From the NCBI GenBank assembly GCA_027946365.1, contig JAPEUQ010000014.1:434001-498000 (forward strand): DNA of 64,000 nucleotides, in the 5' to 3' direction. The stretch is from Kalmusia sp. IMI 367209 (taxonomy: Eukaryota; Ascomycota; Dothideomycetes; Pleosporales; Didymosphaeriaceae). Below, piece after piece: positions 33,278 to 44,778 of the stretch (positions are counted from its first letter, which is position 1; every line of letters begins with the position of its first letter). The notes beneath the pieces are model-generated. The model ran no database searches. It was given only the letters and a program-made list of their open reading frames with translations, and was not told the DNA's origin. The translations under genes were made by a program, and so were the position numbers.

Positions 33278-33834
33278 ACCATACGCTCCCTTTTGTCTAT
33301 GCTAATTTGATACCATTGTAACGGAGTTTGAACATGACAAAAAAAAATTGATGGCCCACATTGGATCATCGTATGAAGTCGAGGATTATCTCGATAATGT
33401 ACTTAGTATATAATACATACAGACTGTCGCGAAGTCGAAGTCTACTTTCCAGTGCTCCTCAGCCGCCGTAAAATCTCCGGGGTGGCCTAACGGCCCTACC
33501 CCGGCCCTGCGTTGCCTCTCCACGCAGGGTCTGAATGCCTGATTTCCTGTTCGCAACTCGTGAATCAAGTTTTGGCTGTCTCGTCGTTATTCTACCTCAG
33601 CGAAAGCAGCCGCTGGCATATTTATCCGCAGTCAGGATACTGCCTGTACAGCGCCGCCACTCTCTGGACCGGCTTGATCGGATGCGTTGACGTGTGGCAG
33701 TGGCATTGCACCAGCGCTAGAGCCGCATGCGTATTCGGGTATCGTATCGTGTACGGCGCAGCATTGGTTCCGCATAAACACCAGCGCAGGCGCGCTTCCC
33801 AGGCCGCCCCTTCCTGCCATTGCCATTCACAACC
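33278..33834. other. Intergenic with two adjacent GC-rich hairpins
   Basis: No gene is present. Two strong inverted repeats stand side by side: 33477-33504 (CCGGGGT paired with ACCCCGG) and 33505-33529 (CCCTGCG paired with CGCAGGG, 11-nt loop). They lie in the downstream region of the secreted protein and upstream of the DUF2985 gene. Confidence 0.6.
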
Positions 33835-35359
33835 ATGGCGTCCTCAAACAGCGACATACCGACACCAGTTCCCTTCCCTGGCCCCGATGCCACCCAGACA
33901 ACGCCACCCTCCTCGAGCGCCACGCCCACCTCCCCTGGCGCAAAGCGGTCGCGCACGTCTACCAATGCCTCTTCTACGTCCGTCGCCAGTCGCCTCCGTA
34001 CCGCAAGTATAAAGGCTATGGAAGCTACGCCACCCCCTGGCATGTGGGCAGCCACAGGAACCGTTACGTCGAAAGCACCCACGCTCACTGACATTCGAAG
34101 AGGTTCTTTCAGCGAGTCGGGATGGAGCGGGGAGCCACAGCGAGCAAAGGCAGAGCGGAGAGGAAGTCAAAATGAACGAGGATTGCGAAGAACGGGGAGC
34201 AATCTGCAAGACATAAACGACGAGAACGAGAACACCAGTCGGGCCCCACTGGGCGTGAGGGCTGGCTCATCAGATAAGCTTAAGTCGCAAGGTGCGCAGC
34301 AGTCTGTCGAGCCATTTCCCACGGTGGCAGAAGAGGACGTACATGCCCATCACAGTCATGAAGAGAAAGCGCCAGGTCACGATAAATCACAGCCGCCAAG
34401 TTATGAAGACCCTGAGAAGGAAGAGTTCAAGGACGGTTCAAAGATCGGGCAGGCGGGCAAATCGAGCATTGGAAAGCGACCAAAAGAAGCTCCGCAGCAG
34501 GTACGTCTATCTCAAGTTTGTGATCGTGCTAGAACTAACAATGCGAAAGTACGCCAATGGCTACGTGCCTCCTCCGAAACTTCCCTGGACTACCTCGACC
34601 GTCATCGGACTAAAAGCTTTTTGGAAATGGTTTTTGACACCGATGGGTTTCCTCATTACGCTCTACGGCCTGAACGTGGTAGCATGGGGTGGTATGCTCT
34701 TTCTACTGCTCTGCAACGCTGCACCCGCCATGTGCAGCCCCACGTGCGACGATCTTCAATCTCCTAGAAGAATTTGGGTTGAAATCGACTCGCAAATCCT
34801 TAACGCCCTCTTCTGCGTTACTGGCTTCGGGTTAGCGCCGTGGAGGTTTCGCGACCTGTACTGGCTGGGCTTCTGGCGGCTCGGTGGTGCGACTCGCAAA
34901 CAAATTGGTATGAGGAGACTGGCGGGTATACACCGCGGCTGGTTTCGTCTTCCTGGGTCAGAAACCCTGCCTGAAGATGCAAACGCTGCATCTGTGGATC
35001 CCAATGATCCGGCTGTTCCTATTCCCGTCGCTAAGATACCCGACCCTCCGCCCACCGGCACCCGCGCGCCACCCACCAAAGGCTGGAAGATGGATTTCGT
35101 TATTTGGATGAACGTGTGGAACACTTTCTTCCAAATTGTGCTATGCTTCTACATGTGGCACTACAACAGGTACGACCGTCCGTCGTGGGCTACGGGTCTT
35201 TTCGTCGCTCTAGGTTGTATTGTGGCGGGCGTCGCAGGCATCATGATGTTCATCGAGGGCAAAGCTGTGAAGAAAGTTGAAGGCATACCTATGCCTGAGG
35301 GTGGATACCAGAGCGTGCCGACTGACGCTGAGGCTCAGCCTCTTCATACTAGCAGGTAG
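33835..35359 (+). CDS. DUF2985 integral membrane protein (PLAC8-like Cys motif)
   Basis: Exons 33835-34500 and 34550-35359 join in phase 0 to give 491 residues. The first 220 or so are disordered, Ser/Pro/charged. The second half has the DUF2985 pattern: FLTPMGFLITLYGLNVVAWG and MLFLLLCNAAPAMC as a first hairpin, IDSQILNALFCVTGFGLAPW, and a final pair of helices (VWNTFFQIVLCFYMWHYNRY, LFVALGCIVAGVAGIMMF). About four membrane segments. It is common in filamentous fungi and its function is unknown. The C-terminus is cytosolic-like and polar. Confidence 0.75.
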
Positions 35360-35971
35360 CGAACCTAGGTCGCCGCAGTTATGATCACCTGTGCCCAGCC
35401 GCACGCTTGCAGAGGTTCATCGCGAAGACCTATCATTGGCTCGCAACTATTCTTCACAAGAGTTAGGATGCTTGGCATACAGGTCAAGTTCGCCTCTCTC
35501 CGGCTGTAACACCACTATAGAGTACTGCATATCTTGCCTACGTCTAATAATTTGATACCCAAACGTATGCTTTCGCGCCCTTCTATCTTCATCGTCATTA
35601 TTCAAGTGTGACTCCCAATTTGATTTATTGATGATAGAATTCTTCTGGAGCATGTGCCATCCGTGGTTCACTAACCCTGCACCTATCATGCGCGCTTACA
35701 CATGGCCTTCGGCAACCGGCAGACGTTGATCACAGCCAAGAGCTCTTGACAACCCAATGCGGACCATTGTACTGCTCACAAGATCTCACATATGAACTGA
35801 TGACGTAGGTGGGGAAGTTATTTACCTCCGAATGTGCGAGCCTGGGGCTGGTTAATAAGACAAGTCCGCCTCGCCTTCTTTCGCCGACTCTCTCCTTCCA
35901 CCTATATAATATCTCACATCTCCATATACCTACGAGAACACGATCATCAGATCGAGGAAGACTGTAAAGAG
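35360..35971. other. Intergenic
   Basis: No supported gene. The right end is the promoter and 5' UTR of the Gln/Pro-rich gene, with a TATA-like box. Confidence 0.45.
35903..35910 (+). promoter_or_regulatory. TATA-like box
   Basis: TATATAAT lies 62 bp before the chosen start codon at 35972. Placement suits a core promoter, and it supports starting at 35972 rather than upstream. Confidence 0.45.
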
Positions 35972-36817
35972 ATGGCAGCGACAGAATACTACATGGGCAC
36001 TACTGCTGCGCAACAAATGCAGACCGAGCATAGACCACACTCCTACCAGCCGCAACCAGAACATCAATTTGCGTATCAATATCCTCCGCCACCTCCGTCG
36101 AATCAGCTGCAAATATACTCAAATGAGCCACCACCCTCCTATTCTCCCTACCCGACGCAACAAAGCCAACCGCAACAGTACCCACGACCACAAAACTACC
36201 AACCTGAGCAACACCAACAGAAACCCCAAAGCTATACTCCACAACCACCACCTTATCCGCCAGGACCCCCGTCAGCATCATACCCAGCACCCTCGCAAAC
36301 ATCGCAAATGAGGCCGCAGGGTTACTCGCAACAACCTCAAGGACAGCAGCAGAGTGGGTATTTAGGCGTACCATTACAACCTCAGAGAAGTCATTCGCAA
36401 CCAGCGAGGGTACGCTTCGCAGACCAAGATGAATACGACACCGATTCGGGCAGGTCATACGCATCAGACGACTCATCGCCTCACCGCAGACACAAACGAC
36501 GCCACCATCACCACCACCATCACCACTCGCGCGGCCACGACCGTGACTATGACCGCCGTGATCGTCACTATGACTCTTCCGACTCATCAGAATACGATCG
36601 CTCGCGCTCCAGCCATCGCAAAAGGCACGAAAAATCCCACAAGAGCCGCGACACGTTCCTCGGAGCAGGTGCAGGCGGCGTCATTGGCGACGCGATCTTT
36701 CCGGGGCTGGGCACCGTCGGCGGGTTGTTACTGGGCGGTTACGGCGGGAGGAAGCATGCGAGTAAGAAAGACAGGAGTCGGAGTGAGGCGGGGACAGATC
36801 GAGGGAGGTACAGGTAG
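35972..36817 (+). CDS. Gln/Pro/Tyr-rich protein with His repeat and Gly-zipper end
   Basis: A single exon of 281 residues, starting at MAATEYYMG. Residues 10-170 are low-complexity Gln/Pro/Tyr. Next comes VRFADQDEYDTDSG, then a Ser/Arg/Asp-rich stretch with eight His in a row and many RD/RS dipeptides. A C-terminal glycine-rich helix follows (FLGAGAGGVIGDAIFPGLGTVGGLLLGGYGG), with a basic tail. The Gly-zipper resembles those of fungal glycine-zipper proteins that bind membranes or self-assemble. No enzyme domain is present. Just downstream another frame continues with similar DEYEDRYRYKHR character, so the true 3' end may differ through an unrecognised intron. Confidence 0.6.
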   Translation: MAATEYYMGTTAAQQMQTEHRPHSYQPQPEHQFAYQYPPPPPSNQLQIYSNEPPPSYSPYPTQQSQPQQYPRPQNYQPEQHQQKPQSYTPQPPPYPPGPPSASYPAPSQTSQMRPQGYSQQPQGQQQSGYLGVPLQPQRSHSQPARVRFADQDEYDTDSGRSYASDDSSPHRRHKRRHHHHHHHHSRGHDRDYDRRDRHYDSSDSSEYDRSRSSHRKRHEKSHKSRDTFLGAGAGGVIGDAIFPGLGTVGGLLLGGYGGRKHASKKDRSRSEAGTDRGRYR

Positions 36818-37784
36818 GGATACGATGACGAGTATGAAGATAGGTATAGGTACAAGCATAGGTAAAAGAGAGACAGAGATAAAGGGGCCGGGTGGGATAA
36901 GAAGAGTGCGACGTATAAGAAGGGTTGGGCTGTGAGATCAAGGGGGGAGCCTTCGGTGATGGGGAAGTTGTAATGAGTTACGGTAATGATTAGACGACTT
37001 GTACGCGTGTAATATTAGCACCTGGACTTTCTTGGCCTTCTTCTACTGGTATTTGACGAAATATTATGCGAAAACTTGATGGTGCTATAAGAATAGATAC
37101 GCTGGCGTCTAGGCGTGATAGGGGGGATGAGAGAGGAAATTGAGTTGCTGTGGCCAATCCAAAATCGTCCTTCATGATAGCTATTGTGGTAAACGGTGTA
37201 AAAGCGAAGTTGTTCCAGGGCTTGGAACTGAGGAATGTGCTAATGCCGGACCGGTTGAGGATACGAAGTAGTAGGGGATCATCCAGAACCAACAAGTGAA
37301 TACGCATCGGTCTCAAGCCTGACAGAAAACTCCGAGAAGAGACCAGTTACTCCATGGGGTATTGTCCACGAGCTCTTCAAGGCACTAGCTGAATCACTAA
37401 TTAGCAATAGCGCGACTTACAATAACATGACCTCCTTGATATAATCCGATTTCATAATCCAACTTTGAAAGCACGAGCTTTTGCTAGATTAGCATCCGTT
37501 CGCGAACAAGCATGCAAGTGTTGTCCAGGGTGGCGCGAGCTAAACTGTACTAGGTTCGTCCCGCGAGGTATTGGAACTTCCCCACACCATTGAGGCGGAC
37601 GCGACGAGAGGCTACTCGTATACAAGAGGATAGTCCACGAATGGCGCGGACAAAAATTTGGTTCTAGGGAATTAAATATCTCACCCTTTGGGCAAATTAT
37701 CAGCAACTGCGTGAGGTGTATATAAGTGATCCCTTTCCACACTGCGTGCTCCACTGCATTGCAAGTTGTCAATAGTTCTTCAAG
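36818..37784. other. Intergenic
   Basis: Two minus-strand frames (36990-37307 and 37452-37790) are open but match no family. They overlap the promoter of the next gene, so I do not call them. Confidence 0.4.
37719..37726 (+). promoter_or_regulatory. TATA box
   Basis: TATATAAG is located 59 bp ahead of the start codon at 37785 of the alpha/beta hydrolase. It is a canonical match at a suitable distance. Confidence 0.5.
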
Positions 37785-38762
37785 ATGCATACTAACGGCA
37801 ACTTCTTAACTTTATTCCTTACTCTCGTTGCTCTCTTTTCTTCCACAATCTCTGCTCTTGACTTCGTCTCCCTACTTGCACCAGGAGGATCACTGATCCT
37901 ACCGGCGTCCGCAAACTCGACAACCGGCTCGCTCTCCGTCAAAGGCGCATCACTCTACTACGAAACCTACGGCACGGGTCCACTCCTCCTCTTCATCTCG
38001 GGCGCAAACGGCGACGCAGAAATATGGCGCCCGATCGCCAAAACGCTTGCCACAAACTACACGGTAGCCATATATGACCGCCGCGGCTTCTCACGCTCGT
38101 ACCTCGCGCCCACGGCCATCCAAAACTACACCACGCGTCTCGAAACCGACGCCTCCGATGCCTCCGCCCTCATCGACCACCTCGCGCCAGGCGGAAACGC
38201 CACAGTTCTAGGCACCAGCTCCGGCGCCATCGTAGCACTTCAACTCCTCCAAAGCCACCCGAAGAAGCTCAAGACGCTCATCGCCCACGAGCCCCCTCTC
38301 CTCACCATACTCCCCGACGCAGCGAACCTTACCCTCGCACAGCAGCAAATCTACACCGTCTACCGCGCAGCCGGCATCCCCGCGGCGCTCTACGCCTTCT
38401 CGCTGTCCTACGATGGGACGGCGCCGAAGCTGGGCGGCAACGCCGTGCCGGGATTTACCGTCGACTCGAGAGAGAACGCGTACGCGGCAGGCAATTGGCA
38501 GTACTGGTTTGAGCGCGAGCTCATGCAGTACCCGCTCCATGAGGTGAATGTCACGAACGTGGGGCTGTACAGGGAGAAGTTGGTGTTGGCGAATGGGAAC
38601 GAGACAAAGGAGGTGGATCCGCAGTGGAGGAGCAATGCGGTGCTTGGAGAGAAACTTGGCTTAGATGTGGTGAGTTTGGCGGGGCAGCATACGGGGTATG
38701 CTGGGGAGACGATGGCTGCGTTTGCGGAGGACTTGCTGGGGATGTTGGCGAAACGGGCGTGA
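37785..38762 (+). CDS. Secreted alpha/beta hydrolase
   Basis: A single exon of 325 residues with an N-terminal signal peptide (hydrophobic to about residue 24, ending in STISA). The alpha/beta-hydrolase core shows LLLFISGANGDAEIW (oxyanion loop), VAIYDRRGFSRS, the nucleophile elbow GTSSGAI with catalytic Ser, and a late AGQHTGYAGE carrying the catalytic His. About seven N-glycosylation sequons fit secretion. Substrate is not readable; fungal relatives include esterases, epoxide hydrolases and lactonases. Codon use is GC-rich compared with the flanks. Confidence 0.8.
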   Translation: MHTNGNFLTLFLTLVALFSSTISALDFVSLLAPGGSLILPASANSTTGSLSVKGASLYYETYGTGPLLLFISGANGDAEIWRPIAKTLATNYTVAIYDRRGFSRSYLAPTAIQNYTTRLETDASDASALIDHLAPGGNATVLGTSSGAIVALQLLQSHPKKLKTLIAHEPPLLTILPDAANLTLAQQQIYTVYRAAGIPAALYAFSLSYDGTAPKLGGNAVPGFTVDSRENAYAAGNWQYWFERELMQYPLHEVNVTNVGLYREKLVLANGNETKEVDPQWRSNAVLGEKLGLDVVSLAGQHTGYAGETMAAFAEDLLGMLAKRA

Positions 38763-39971
38763 GGTTGTTGGCTGTAGGCTAGGTTTCATGGTGGATTGGG
38801 AAGCCCTTGCTTGACTGCGATGGGATCAAACTAATTAGCTGGCTTTTCACTTCTTGTATTGGGATTGTTTAATACCTATGTATATGTTGCAGTCATCGCT
38901 GCAGACACAGTCATAGAGACCATTCTTTTATTTTGTGACATTTTTGAGTGGTGGGATGAAAATGGTATTAAGAATGCGCCGAAAATTGGACGAGGAACTA
39001 TTTGAAGAGTGCGGAGAATGAAGGTTCACTGCGGAGAGTTGAATACAACAAGCGAACCACTCTCCATCGCTGTACTGTTACCACTTACGGTCTTAATCGC
39101 CCAACTCCTAAGACGGGATGATTATGGGAGGTTTACCTTTGTGTACCCAGCTCGATAAGCGCTTCATGAACCACTTCAGATTGTCACCCTTCCATCTCTC
39201 GTTTAATGCTCAGCGCTTCCAGCATATACTTCGTGGGTTTCTGAATCCAAATTTCATGAGCCGTTACGAGCATGGTTGCTGTTGTAGTGTGTACTTTGGT
39301 AGTCCGTCACCAGCTACGATGCCGAATGGGGAAGGCGCATGAGAATGCGAAAAACCGCCCTCGTCGAATCGTACCCAATACAAAGCATATCTTACCATCT
39401 TTGTGCCAGCACATATGTTGACCCGAAATGTCGCTGTGGGAGTTTCAGATGATTAGATCTATCTTTGAGCAGGTCTTTCATTTCCGAGAATCACCAAAAT
39501 ACGACGACTGTCCAAGAGAGGAAATTCCGGCGAATTTACATAATGTTGCATGACTTAGCGCATATGCGTCGTCCTCGTGATGTCTACTAGTCGCTTATAA
39601 ATTGAAGTTGGGAACAATCCCCGGTTTTGTGTCAATAAGACTAAGTAGGTCGTTGGAATGCTGCGATTCTTCTCATTCCGATCGGAGATCAACTCAGCCT
39701 TGCATGTTTGACACCGTTTATTAATGGCCTAATATGGGCATTGCCTTGTCTAGTACGGTCACATTATCGGTATGTATTTAAGGAGTGATGACCATGTCCT
39801 AGGGAGGTAGATGCATTCGACGATTCTCCCTCTCAATGCAACTTGATTCGCCTCAATCGAGTGCTCCAAGACCAATCTGACGTCGGATACCTCTGTCTAA
39901 TAATTGGTTCAACGAAAGTCCTAGATATTGGCATTACCGTCGGAACCTGTCCAGCATTTCCCCCACTCAGC
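38763..39971. other. Intergenic
   Basis: About 1.2 kb without a supported gene. The tannase frame is open leftward to 39843 but starts at TTG, and no signal-peptide exon could be identified. Confidence 0.45.
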
Positions 39972-41612
39972 ATGAAGAGTCCAACAACCATTACCCCAGG
40001 CAGCTGTGTTACGTCCGCTTTCTCTGCACCTTTCCTCCCCAGTGCCAGCTTTCTCAGTCTTGAGGCTACACTGGTATCGAATTACACCTTAGGAGTCCCG
40101 ATGCCAGAGGGATGGAGGTATTCTCAACCATCTATTCACGATCAAAACGAAACCTTCTGCAACATCACCGTGTCATACACGCATCCTGGACAGGGTGACG
40201 CAATATATGTAGAGACGTGGCTTCCGGTCAACAACTACAATGGAAGACTTCAAGCTATTGGAGGAGGCGGCTGGACCGCTGGTCGTTTTTTCCTCTCCTA
40301 CGTAGGAATGATTGGTGCAGTTCACGATGGCTACGCGACTGCAACCACAGACGCCGGTCTAGGCAATTCTACGTTCTTGGAATGGGGTCTAGTCAGTCCA
40401 GGGAACACCAACTTATACGCAATCCAAAATCTAGGATCCGTATCGCTAAGCGACGAGGCTATCATTGTGAAACATTTCATCGAGGAATATTACAGACAAC
40501 CTCCATCGTATTCGTACTGGAACGGCTGTTCCCACGGTGGTCGACAAGGCTCTATGCTTGCTCAACGCTACCCTACCGCCTACGACGGCATCATCGCAGC
40601 AGCTCCAGCAGTTTACTGGGCTGAAGTAGTGCTTGAAAGCATGTGGCCTGGTTTCTACATGGATTCCACCGGTCAATACCCAAATTCTTGCCAATTAAAT
40701 CAACTTACCGCTTTTGCGGTTGCAGAGTGCGATGCTGACGATGGTGTCCAAGACGGCATCATTGCCGATCCTGATTCTTGCTTGGCCAAGTTCGATCCTA
40801 CTGCACACGTCGGGAAGGAAGGAAGCTCCTTGTTTGCAGTACAGTTCAATTCAAACGGTAACGAATGCAACAGTCGATGTTGCACGTGCGCTATGGAATG
40901 GGCCGGTATCATCGACTGGCAAGAAACTGTGGCACGGCTTCAAAATCGGCACCGACTTATCATCTCTGGCAGCCACCAATTGCACTATTGACGGCACGTG
41001 CTTCGGGACTGCCACTTCTGTCACGGATTGGATTGATGAAGCGTTTGTAGCGAAGGATCTGACAGCCAATTTGACAAGCCACAATACTTCTCACCAGCGA
41101 TTCGACTACGTTTATTATTCCTTCAAGCAACAATTCGACTCGCTGATCGGCACGCATGATCCTGATTATAGCGCTTTCAAGGATGCTGGCGGAAAAATGA
41201 TTACCTACCACGGTCTTGTACGTATATGTTCATATTTGGCTTCCATCCTTGGTAGCCTTACAATTTACTTACGATACTACAGGCTGACCAGTCTATCCCC
41301 CCCGACGGCACACTGAATTTCTACCACGAGATCGCGAACACCGTTCCAGATATCGAGTCTTTCTACCGATACTTCAAGGTTCCTGGTCTCGGCCATTGCT
41401 GGGGGGGTTCAGGTGGACAGCCTATCACTCTATTCGATCAGCTGCGGGTGTGGGTCGAGAACGGAACGGCGCCGGACAGCTCAGTCGTTACTATTACGAA
41501 GCCTAACAATTCGACTCAAGAGCAACTCATTTGTGCGTATCCTAAGAAAGCCGTGTTTTCTTGTTCTGATACCACAAGCTCTGCGCACACGTGTTGGTCT
41601 TGCTCGACTTGA
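39972..41612 (+). pseudogene. Tannase / feruloyl esterase family gene with a 4-bp frameshift
   Basis: The coding pieces run from about 39972 to 41217 and 41283 to 41612, with a GTACGT...CAG intron. Family marks are AIGGGGWTAGRF, the nucleophile CSHGGRQG, CDADDGVQDGII (Ca-binding-type loop), ITYHGLADQSIPP with the acid Asp, and FKVPGLGHCWGG with the catalytic His. Frame is lost at 40813-40824, where GGAA is present three times; two copies would keep the frame from GKE into APCLQYSSI. As written, translation stops near 40991, before the Asp and His. Relatives are secreted and release ferulic or gallic acid from plant polymers, but no signal peptide is seen at this start. An assembly error is possible. 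Confidence 0.75.
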
Positions 41613-43322
41613 GTGAGGCCTGGACTCGATGAGTTTAGAAAGGGCGAAATTCTCTGAGCAAGATCACTTTATGTATATTCCAGCTTTAAGTAAACATGCA
41701 AAAACTTGTGATGCTTTGTCGTTAATTTAAACCTATACTTGCCGCAGAAACGGTGCTTCCTGCATCGCGCAATGACTATTGTCCTACTTGTCAAACGGCC
41801 GAAGCAAGCCATGAATGTGAAATAAGTCCAGAATGAAACACCTATACATATAGCGTCTCATCAGTGTAATATTCTGAAGCATATTTTATTACAGTATAAT
41901 GCTGGTAATGTTGTGTTTGGATGGCGGGCATGTGAACAGGTAGGTTGCTAAACCGTCAAGCAAGTCGGTCATTTGAGACAGCTGAAGATAAGAAAATATG
42001 TTAATATACTGATTTAAGTTGCGTTAGGTAAATTACGTTCGTTTCCGCTGCTACATATATCTTCATCTTTGTCACGACAGGCCCCTGTTGGGCGGTACTT
42101 GGCGGTCGGAGACCTAGAAAGGCCACAATCACCAGGAGGCTCAAATAAGATGACTTGCTCGAGGTCTCGCATGGGCTGGTAGAATAACACCATGTTGGGG
42201 CATACCAAGATTGGGAAGAATCTATCACATCATGACTAGGGGATAAAAGGATCTGCTACGTAGACTCTGTCCAAGCAGCGAATCGGTCAGTTTCTACTAC
42301 ACAATATATTCTATTGTTGACTGCCATGTTGATTTTTTCATTGTTCACCCAGCGACCTAACAGTCTTACCTCGTCACCAATTTTCCTCATAAACGCTACT
42401 AGGTTGGTATAGATGCGTCCGTTTCTTACGATTTTTTTGTCGCCGAAAATGGAGGCGTGCAAGCGAATCATTTCGGAGCTCCGAAACAAGTTAGATCTGA
42501 CCAGCCTACGCTTCATATCCAATTACATTGTAAGTAGCGTAGCACTATTATCTATAGAATGACTTCCGTCGTTCCATTTAGCTTTACCATATTAAATTGT
42601 TCTTTACTTCTCTCCCTTTTTTACTGCCTGCCTTGAAGTCAGTTCCAAGAAAGAAAGTAAGAAAGATATATTAAGCTAATAATAAACGGTCTAAGAGTTT
42701 GTAGTTACTTGGTGTGGATATTTGTTATAGCCTACAACAGATGCCGCTTTATCACGGAACAATTCCGCAAAGTCTGGCTGGGCAATGCCACAAACGCGCA
42801 GCGCACATGAGTCAGTCTGGACACTCCCCCAGCCAGTAGTCTCGCACCGCCTCGTCCCGGCTCACTTCCATTTCTCGTTCTTAGTAGCTAATACTTAACA
42901 TTGGTTGCCTGCGTTGTAGATCCCCGATTCCTCACTCCCTGAAACGGCCTGTCGGTGATCCCAGCTTCGTCTAGTCCTTGACGACGCGTCTAACTTTCGC
43001 CGCCAACTCCCTTCACGGGCTCTTTATCTTATATCATTCCCATGCTGCACAACCGAGTGCTCTTTCTCGACCGTCGGTCTTCATTTGACTACTGCCAACG
43101 TCTGGCAAAACGGCAAGACCAGATGAAGCTTGGTCAGGTTCTACCAATCTTAGTCCAGAACCAGACAAATATAAAAATCCGACATTCAATCGCATTGGAT
43201 GACTTTGGTGTGAAGACCTCGCTGGTCAGTCTATCGCTTGGGAACCAGGTCTCCTCAATACTCCTATCTTTGAGATATTGACCTACGAATAGACGAATTA
43301 ATCATTGGAATCATCGTCCATT
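41613..43322. other. Intergenic
   Basis: About 1.7 kb with no clear gene. A small ATG-started frame of 79 codons (43042-43281) lies just before the kinase-like gene. It has no family match and may be a leader ORF or chance. Confidence 0.45.
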
Positions 43323-44338
43323 ATGGAGAAGGAGGTTCAGCGTGGGCCCTTTCCGTACGACGAGAATGTCGTGTTTCGCAAATCATCATTCTTCAAGAAA
43401 CCGAACGCACCTCTATCTCTTCCATCTCCAACAGAGGTGAGAGAAGTCGCGATTGAATCAACAGACCCCAATGCTAGACTCGTAACCCGGCCTCCGCCAG
43501 TATCTTTTCCCAATATTGGCCTAATAGTAAAATACGGGACAGAGGTAACACTAGCCGAGGGCCAATGCCTCTTGCTTATCCGCAACACTCTTTCCAAAGT
43601 TGTGCCTGTTTCCGAAGTGTATGGGTGGTGCAAGGATGACGGCCAGGTATTCATTTATATGGAGCTAGTGGACGGCATAACCCTAGAGAATAGCTGGGAG
43701 ACTATGGTTGAAAAGGAAAGGATGTCCATATGTCAACAGTTGCATCATATGGTCGATGCATGGCGCGGTCTCAAGCTGGATTTCTCGCCACCGTTCATTG
43801 GTAAGTTGATCTTTGCAACGCACCAAGAACTCGGGTTTGTTTTTAAAAGCCCCACTTTTCTAGTCCACCGTTAGATCGTTTTCACAACGTTTGTCTCACG
43901 ATGCAATTAGGTCACGTTGGCAAGCAGCCGCTGTTGGATTTCATTTTCACGAATAGCTGCTCTGAAACTGCAGGGCCGTTCTCGAGCGTGTCCGAATTCC
44001 ACGACTGGTTCACTTCTGCGTATGGCCCAAACCAGCATGTTCAAGATAAACCACCACATCCATATCGCTCCTTTATCCCGGACAATGTCCCTATAATGTT
44101 CACGCACGCTGACCTACACCCAAGCAATATCATTTTGTCCTTTGGCCCCAATCCTCATGTTATTGCAATCATTGATTGGCATCAATCGGGATGGTATCCA
44201 GCTTATTGGGAGTATTGCAAGGCTCGATGGACCTCGCATATTGGCCAAGAATGGGAGTCCAGATATCTGCCTCTAATTCTGAACCGTCAAGATTGCTATG
44301 ATTACTGGGACGGTTTCGTTTTAGCTCGCGGCGTTTGA
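43323..44338 (+). CDS. Aminoglycoside-phosphotransferase-fold (APH) kinase-like protein
   Basis: Exons 43323-43800 and 43911-44338 join in phase to give 301 residues. Features of the APH/choline-kinase fold are GLIVKYGTEVTLAEGQ (with the Lys), a hinge IYMELVDGITLENSW, the Brenner-type loop FTHADLHPSNIIL (catalytic Asp, metal Asn) and IIDWHQSGWYPAYWEY (metal Asp). It is a common fungal family, mostly uncharacterised; it likely phosphorylates a small hydroxylated molecule or is a pseudokinase-like regulator. No resistance role should be assumed. A small ORF upstream (43042-43281) could reflect leader-dependent control. Confidence 0.8.
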
Positions 44339-44778
44339 GAGAATCTTAAGGGTTGTTAGTCAAACCTAGGAGAAGCCTTGGATAGCTCACAACTCCCGTT
44401 ATAACATCGAGGGCATCTACATGAGCAAGAACTTTAGAAATTAATTTAATTTGGGAGACAAACAATATGAAACCTATTATACATGCACGGGTATCTGAGA
44501 GCTAAAGTTTCGGGATTGTCTACACAAAGCCAGAACGTTAAAATATGCAAACCGGTACAGTGTCTCTCGTTTTCTCACAGCATAGCCGCGGCGATTCCCA
44601 ACCCATTTCATTTCACTCTCCCCTCAGTTATTGGGAGCACTATCGACTGCCTCAAGAGCGGTTTGGCTCATGACCCCATTCTGCACAAGTGCAGCCACCA
44701 CTGCTCGAAGCCATGTCTGACAATTCTGGATTGTGACTCTTTGCCTTGGTCCCCTTTAGTCATAGCAACTAGTACATA
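44339..44778. other. Intergenic between convergent genes
   Basis: This holds the 3' regions of the APH-like gene and of the minus-strand small protein gene. Nothing else is seen. Confidence 0.5.

Noticed and set aside
33505..33560. tRNA-like arm
   Set aside because: A T-arm-like hairpin is present, but acceptor, D-arm and anticodon arm cannot be placed together.
36990..37316. Minus-strand frame of about 105 codons
   Set aside because: No family match; nearby frames could not be joined to it in a sensible gene model.
43042..43281. ATG-started frame of 79 codons before the APH-like gene
   Set aside because: No family features; it may be a leader ORF, but I cannot support it as a gene.
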